From the NCBI RefSeq assembly GCF_040802235.1, contig NC_133164.1, positions 113,540,302 through 113,604,301 on the forward strand: a stretch of 64,000 nucleotides of DNA, written 5' to 3'. How positions within the stretch are numbered: the first letter of the stretch is position 1; every line of letters begins with the position of its first letter. The position numbers and the translations under genes are program-made. Shown here one piece after another: positions 59,735 through 64,000 of the stretch. The notes under the pieces are model-generated. The model was not told the origin of the DNA. It was given only the letters and a program-made list of their open reading frames with translations, and made no database searches. Origin of the DNA: Manis javanica (taxonomy: Eukaryota > Chordata > Mammalia > Pholidota > Manidae).

Positions 59735-59762
59735 AAATATTATTTTTGACAAAATAATATTT
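59735..59762. repeat. AT-rich perfect palindrome
   Basis: Arms AAATATTATTTT (59735-59746) and AAAATAATATTT (59751-59762) are perfect inverted copies around a 4-base spacer TGAC. TTGTCAAAAT occurs on both sides (59730 and 59761). It lies just left of the DNA-transposon-like block. Confidence 0.85.
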
Positions 59763-59784
59763 GTCAAAATCTCTCATATATAAG

Positions 59785-60083
59785 AAATACAATGCGGGAG
59801 TTAGGGGTACCCGTGTTCTGTGAAGTAGAAACCCATGTATAACTTTTGATCTCCAATTACCAATAGCCTACTGTTGACGGGAAGCCTTACCACTAACGTT
59901 AACAGTTGGTTAACACATTTGTGTGTGTTATGTATTATGTACTGTATTACAACAAAGTAAGCTAGAGAAAAGAAGATGTTTTTACAAATTGTCACAAAAC
60001 TTTTCCACTGTATTTACTGACAAAAATCCACATGTAAGTGGACCAGTATAGTTCAAACTTGTGTTGTTCAAGGCTCAACTGTA
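59785..60083 (-). repeat. DNA-transposon-type repeat (Tigger-like), right end
   Basis: 'acccatgtataacttttgat', 'ccaatagcctactgttgacg', 'aaagtaagctagagaaaaga' and the terminal 'gttgttcaaggctcaactg' followed by TA match a common mammalian repeat ending in a TA dinucleotide, as Tc1/mariner elements of the Tigger group do. The class is inferred from the end sequence, and the opposite terminus is not recognisable. Non-coding. Confidence 0.5.
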
Positions 60084-61430
60084 TTTCTGTTTCATTTAAA
60101 AAATTTGCTTGAAATGTAACATACTGATAGGTTCCTTAGCTATGCTTTGTTGGCTAAGATCTGGGACCAATCAGTCAGAAAGGACTAATTCTAACATCTT
60201 TGGCAAAACCACAGCGTAGCATATACTGGTTTTGGAGATCAATTTCTTTCATTCTTGTGTTTGGAACCATTGATATTTGTTGGTTACTGGATCTTTTATG
60301 GCTTAACCCATTTGTTTATAATTCCCACACTACTTTCCCTTTGGGGTCTATAGGAAGGATGGGTTGAATTAGTGATTTTCCCATTTGGTTTTAAAAAATG
60401 AACCACTTCAGGTACATGTGTTCAAGTACCTAAATCTAAATTACTAAGTAAGATTATTTTTCCCATATTGGAAAATTTTACTTTTGTCTTCCTGTTTAGT
60501 TATGATTTTTGATGTTCCTTCAGACCTGTTATGTATGTACTTCTACGTATCTTTTCAGGGAATTCAGTGTAATTCTAAAGCATATTAGAAGGTTATTGAG
60601 AAGAATGGTAGAAGACTGGAATTGTCCACCACTACCCAAATTAATCTTAACTGGTTCAGAACTGGTGATGTTACAGAGTTTCTATAACTAGTGGCTTAAC
60701 TGACACACCTAGAGCGGGTTTTGCCTGGGCATTAAAATTATTGTTGTATGGTTAGTCCTCCCTTCCTGCTCTTTCTTTTGCTGCCTTTCTTTAACTTTGG
60801 GAAATTGAAAAGCAAAAAATTGAGAATGGAACATATTGTCAATAACTAATTTCAGTTCAGATTAAACAGATAGAGTGAATGATTCACCTGGCTTTACAGT
60901 CTTCTAGCTTTTCTCAGACCTGTGTCTCTTTGCTCCCTGGGTTCCATACTTATGTATTTTACTTCTGTTGGAAATGATAGCACTGCCTCAAAGAGCTGCA
61001 GTCTGGCAGGGCCAGGGGCTGACGCCAGATTTATATTTAAATCCAGTGGTCCACAGATTTATATTGTTTGAGGAGTATATCATTTAATTTTTTTAATTAG
61101 TATCCATATTTTTTAAAAATGAGATTTTTCCAGTGTCTCTTGAAAAGAAGTAGAAAGCCTAGCAACACTAGGCCTGTGTTCTTGCGTGAAGTAAAACACA
61201 GTTGACTTACTTAGATGAAACATGGTCTTCTGTCTCCAGAACCATTGGATTCCCTTCATTTTATATGACTTGCCTGGTGGCCCCCCCCCTGGGCATTTTC
61301 AGTTTGCAGTTCTACTTAGAAGAATTCTCACTACAGGTGCTTCTCCATTTTTATGGCATTAGATTTTCTATCTTTACAGCAGCTGATTCTGTGCTTATTA
61401 CTATGGTTTGTGAAGCAGTGAACAAAATGT
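60084..61430. other. Intronic DNA, nothing recognised
   Basis: AT-rich sequence without supportable features. Confidence 0.4.
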
Positions 61431-61434
61431 ATGA

Positions 61435-61585
61435 TTTTGAGAGCTTGGATGTAGTAGCTGCTTTTGAATCCTAGTTTTACCATTTACTTGGCTGGGTGTC
61501 TTTGGACAAGTTTTCCCTTGCCTCCGTAAGCCTCAGATTCCTTGTGTGTGATGGGTGTGATCCCCACCTAGTCGAGTGGGGTGTA
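61435..61585 (+). repeat. MIR SINE fragment
   Basis: 'gaatcctagttttaccattt', 'ggctgggtgtctttggacaa' and 'gcctccgtaagcctcagatt' are the MIR core phrases in order. Confidence 0.8.
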
Positions 61586-63830
61586 ATGTTCGGTTGCCCT
61601 TTTCTGTTTTTCTTTCTCTGTTTCTACTCTCCCCCAACAGTATGTTTTATATTATTGAAAACTTTTACATTGTAAACTAAGTAACACCATTTAATTTTAT
61701 AGGAAACACAGAATTTGGGGAAAGGAAGGGAGACTATAAAACAAGATTTACACATAAATGGGTTTTTTGTTTGTTATTTTTAGTGGTCTGCTTATCAAAA
61801 CTTGATGAAATTTGCACAGTGACACCCCTTGGAATGAGTGTCCCTAATGTTTTAATGAGGACAGGGTTTGAGTGTGTGCAGATTCTCTGGGAATGAATAC
61901 ATCTTTAGTTAGAACTTAAAAGCAATATGACATCTCTTTTAATATTTAAGAACTATGGTAATTGTTAAATAGTGTAATTTTCTAAACAGGGTGTTAAAGA
62001 ATATATTGGTATCAACCACATAAAGAAAACATACAGGCATTCTACAAATTTGAACTAGGGATACTGATACATGTTTCTACTGATACATGTTTTTTTAAGA
62101 TTTAGAAAATTCTAAAAGAAAAATGCCCTAGACTACATTCTTATTTATAATCAGATAATCTAAGACCTAATAAGGTCTAGTAGTTTTTATTTAGTATGTG
62201 ATTACTTAAGTGATAGCATTTTTATCCTTAATGACAATTAGTAATGATTTTTAATTAATAAATTGTAAGTGTTGTGAGAGTATTCCTCATTGTTCAGCTA
62301 AACAGAAACCTGTTTTTGTTGTGGAAAATTAATTAGCTGTGTTTGTGAAGCCTTGGTTTTGAAGTCTTTTGAATGTAGTCCAACTCCCTCATTGGATAGG
62401 TGGAGGCTGGGAGTTTAGGGGAGAGACTTGATTGTTTAGAAGCCCGCAAGTGATCATCGACTGAGCCTGAACTGTGACTCAGGTCTTCTCCATTCAGTTT
62501 ATATTCTTTCTGGAACTTTCTCATCACTAACTTAAAAAAAAAAACTTTTCTAGAAGTCACTTTCTGTTCTCATGGTTTTCACATAGATTTATACTTGAAA
62601 TTAAATTTCAACATTAGAACAGCTCTTTAATTTTATAACTGGGTTTTATGGTTGATCCAAGTAGAATATAAATTGCTCAAAGGAAATGTCTTTATTGCAT
62701 ATCTATAACCTGTTTTAAAATACTGGTTCTTTTTCTAACTTTGCCATTAATGGTTGTGGTAGAGGTGTTTGTAGGAAAAAGTTCTTAGTGTTCTTACCCT
62801 GGAAATAAAAAGTGTTAAATAAGACTCTAAAACACAGTTTTTACTTTTTACCACGCACTAAATTCACAAAAGCCAACAATTCAGTTTCCACCTAGCCAAT
62901 TAAAATTCCATCCAAAATTTTCCCAGTGTGACTCGATCACTCTTCATTCTTGAACAGTCGGTTCTGCCTCCCGAGCATGGGTGAGCACCCAAACCGCCTG
63001 GGAAGCACGGCCCTGGGTAGACAAACTGTTGTGCTAAAGTAGTTGCAGTACCTTGTCTGCCACCCTCCTCCACTGCTCTCTGAGCATTCTTTTCTCTCTA
63101 TAACTCTGTATGCTTCTGAAATAATTATAGTGTAATGGCCTGTAGCCATGCTATCTGACCTCCTTTGGAATTCAGGAGGAAATGGTGCTACCAAAGAAAG
63201 TAAGAAGATTGTGAGTGATGTCCACATAGATTATAAGCGGGGCCCTGGACACCTCTGTCCTCAGCCACAGCTTCCGTCCTTTGCCAGGTACAGGCATCTT
63301 GCCTGCAGGAAATGATGGGTGCACCTTAGTTAGCCTCTTGTAGTCTTACTGAACCAGTGCTACCCACCCCGCCCAAGTGCTTTCAAAGGAAGACAGACCT
63401 CTACACCCCTGCATTTCTGTCCCAAACCCTCTCAGATTTTACTGTCTCTCAGCTTCTCTCTTTGCAGAATCCATTCTGTGGCACTGTGATACTGTTGTTT
63501 GGTAACACTATGCCATTCTCCTCTGCATGTCCTTCCCTTTCTGCTCCATGGAGTCTTCATGGCATGCCCTGACCTCTCTACATGTGACTTTCCCCAGTGG
63601 CAAAATGATATTTTTCCTATTGAGCAGACCTGGATTGTGTCACAGCAGTTGATAAACACATAAGCATTCAGATAACCTAAAAAAAACCACAAACAAAACC
63701 ATCACCTCCAGCTGCTATTCTATTTTCTTTTTCTTTGTTCTTTTATAACTCTTCTTTCTCATCTCTCATTTGTTCTCAACCCCATCCAGTTTGGGTTCTG
63801 CCCTACCTTACCATGGAAGTAATTTTCTTG
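61586..63830. other. Intronic DNA, nothing recognised
   Basis: No gene or named repeat that I can support. Confidence 0.4.
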
Positions 63831-63834
63831 ATGC

Positions 63835-63965
63835 TCACCAAAATGAGGATGGTAAAAATAATTACCTTCTAGGGTTCTTGGGAGGATTAAATGAGTTACT
63901 ACTTGTAAAACTCTTGGAAAAATGTGCCTGGCACATGGTAAGCACTCAGTAGATGTCTGTTTTCA
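63835..63965 (+). repeat. MIR SINE 3' fragment
   Basis: 'gggttcttgggaggattaaa', 'tgagttactacttgtaaaac' and 'gcctggcacatggtaagcac' are the MIR 3' half, in sense orientation. Confidence 0.8.
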
Positions 63966-64000
63966 TCATTACTCATTTTTGCCACATCCACGAATGTCGT

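Larger units (their letters stand above)
24279..64000 (+). other. PHLPP1: PHLPP1 intron 1 (5' part; acceptor outside the window)
   Basis: The donor is GTAAGA at 24279-24284, directly after the coding exon. The remaining 39.7 kb has the AT-rich composition and repeat load of a long mammalian first intron. I looked for the second coding exon, which should encode the start of the PH-domain region after FYAG, and did not find it, so the intron extends beyond the window. Confidence 0.9.

Noticed and set aside
24279-64000. Search for the second PHLPP1 coding exon (PH-domain start)
   Set aside because: No frame in intron 1 continues the expected family sequence after FYAG; the exon must lie beyond the window.

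Overview
The window is placental-mammal nuclear DNA. It contains one protein-coding segment: the first coding exon of PHLPP1 (PH domain and leucine-rich-repeat protein phosphatase 1, also called SCOP), + strand, 22760-24278, ending in a consensus splice donor. I recognise the protein by its N-terminal block, its NLS-like basic patch, its poly-Ser tract and a highly conserved 56-residue stretch before the donor. The exon lies in a dense CpG island (about 22080-24300), which acts as promoter, 5' UTR and start of the gene.

Layout: positions 1-22080 are 5' intergenic sequence full of old mammalian repeats (MLT1/MaLR LTRs, L1M, L2, MIR). Two insertions there keep clean hallmarks: a 320-bp 5'-truncated L1 3' end with an 18-bp target duplication (2388-2743), and a 583-bp solo LTR of gammaretrovirus type on the minus strand with a 4-bp GTTC duplication (9995-10577). 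A small hAT-type element with an 8-bp duplication sits inside a MIR at 14567-14707. Positions 22080-24300 hold the CpG island with GC boxes, ZNF143-like, E2F-like and FOXO-like motifs, an upstream ORF and the PHLPP1 exon. Positions 24279-64000 are PHLPP1 intron 1, AT-rich, with MIR, L2, MLT1 and a long degraded antisense L1 region (about 45600-48170). No second coding exon is seen before the window ends.

Organism: there is no Alu, B1/B2, carnivore CAN-SINE, ruminant Bov or horse ERE copy that I can recognise, so the usual primate, rodent, carnivore, ruminant and horse signatures are missing. The youngest L1 3' end has a distinctive UTR that faintly reminds me of pangolin L1s; that is a weak recollection, not evidence. 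The PHLPP1 N-terminus is clearly close to the human protein but with a shorter alanine tract.

I found no undescribed multi-gene system. The observations most worth checking are the promoter motifs (especially an exact FOXO-type site in front of an AKT phosphatase gene), the strong-context upstream ORF, the solo LTR with U3 direct repeats, and an exon-like segment upstream of the gene at 20612-20699.
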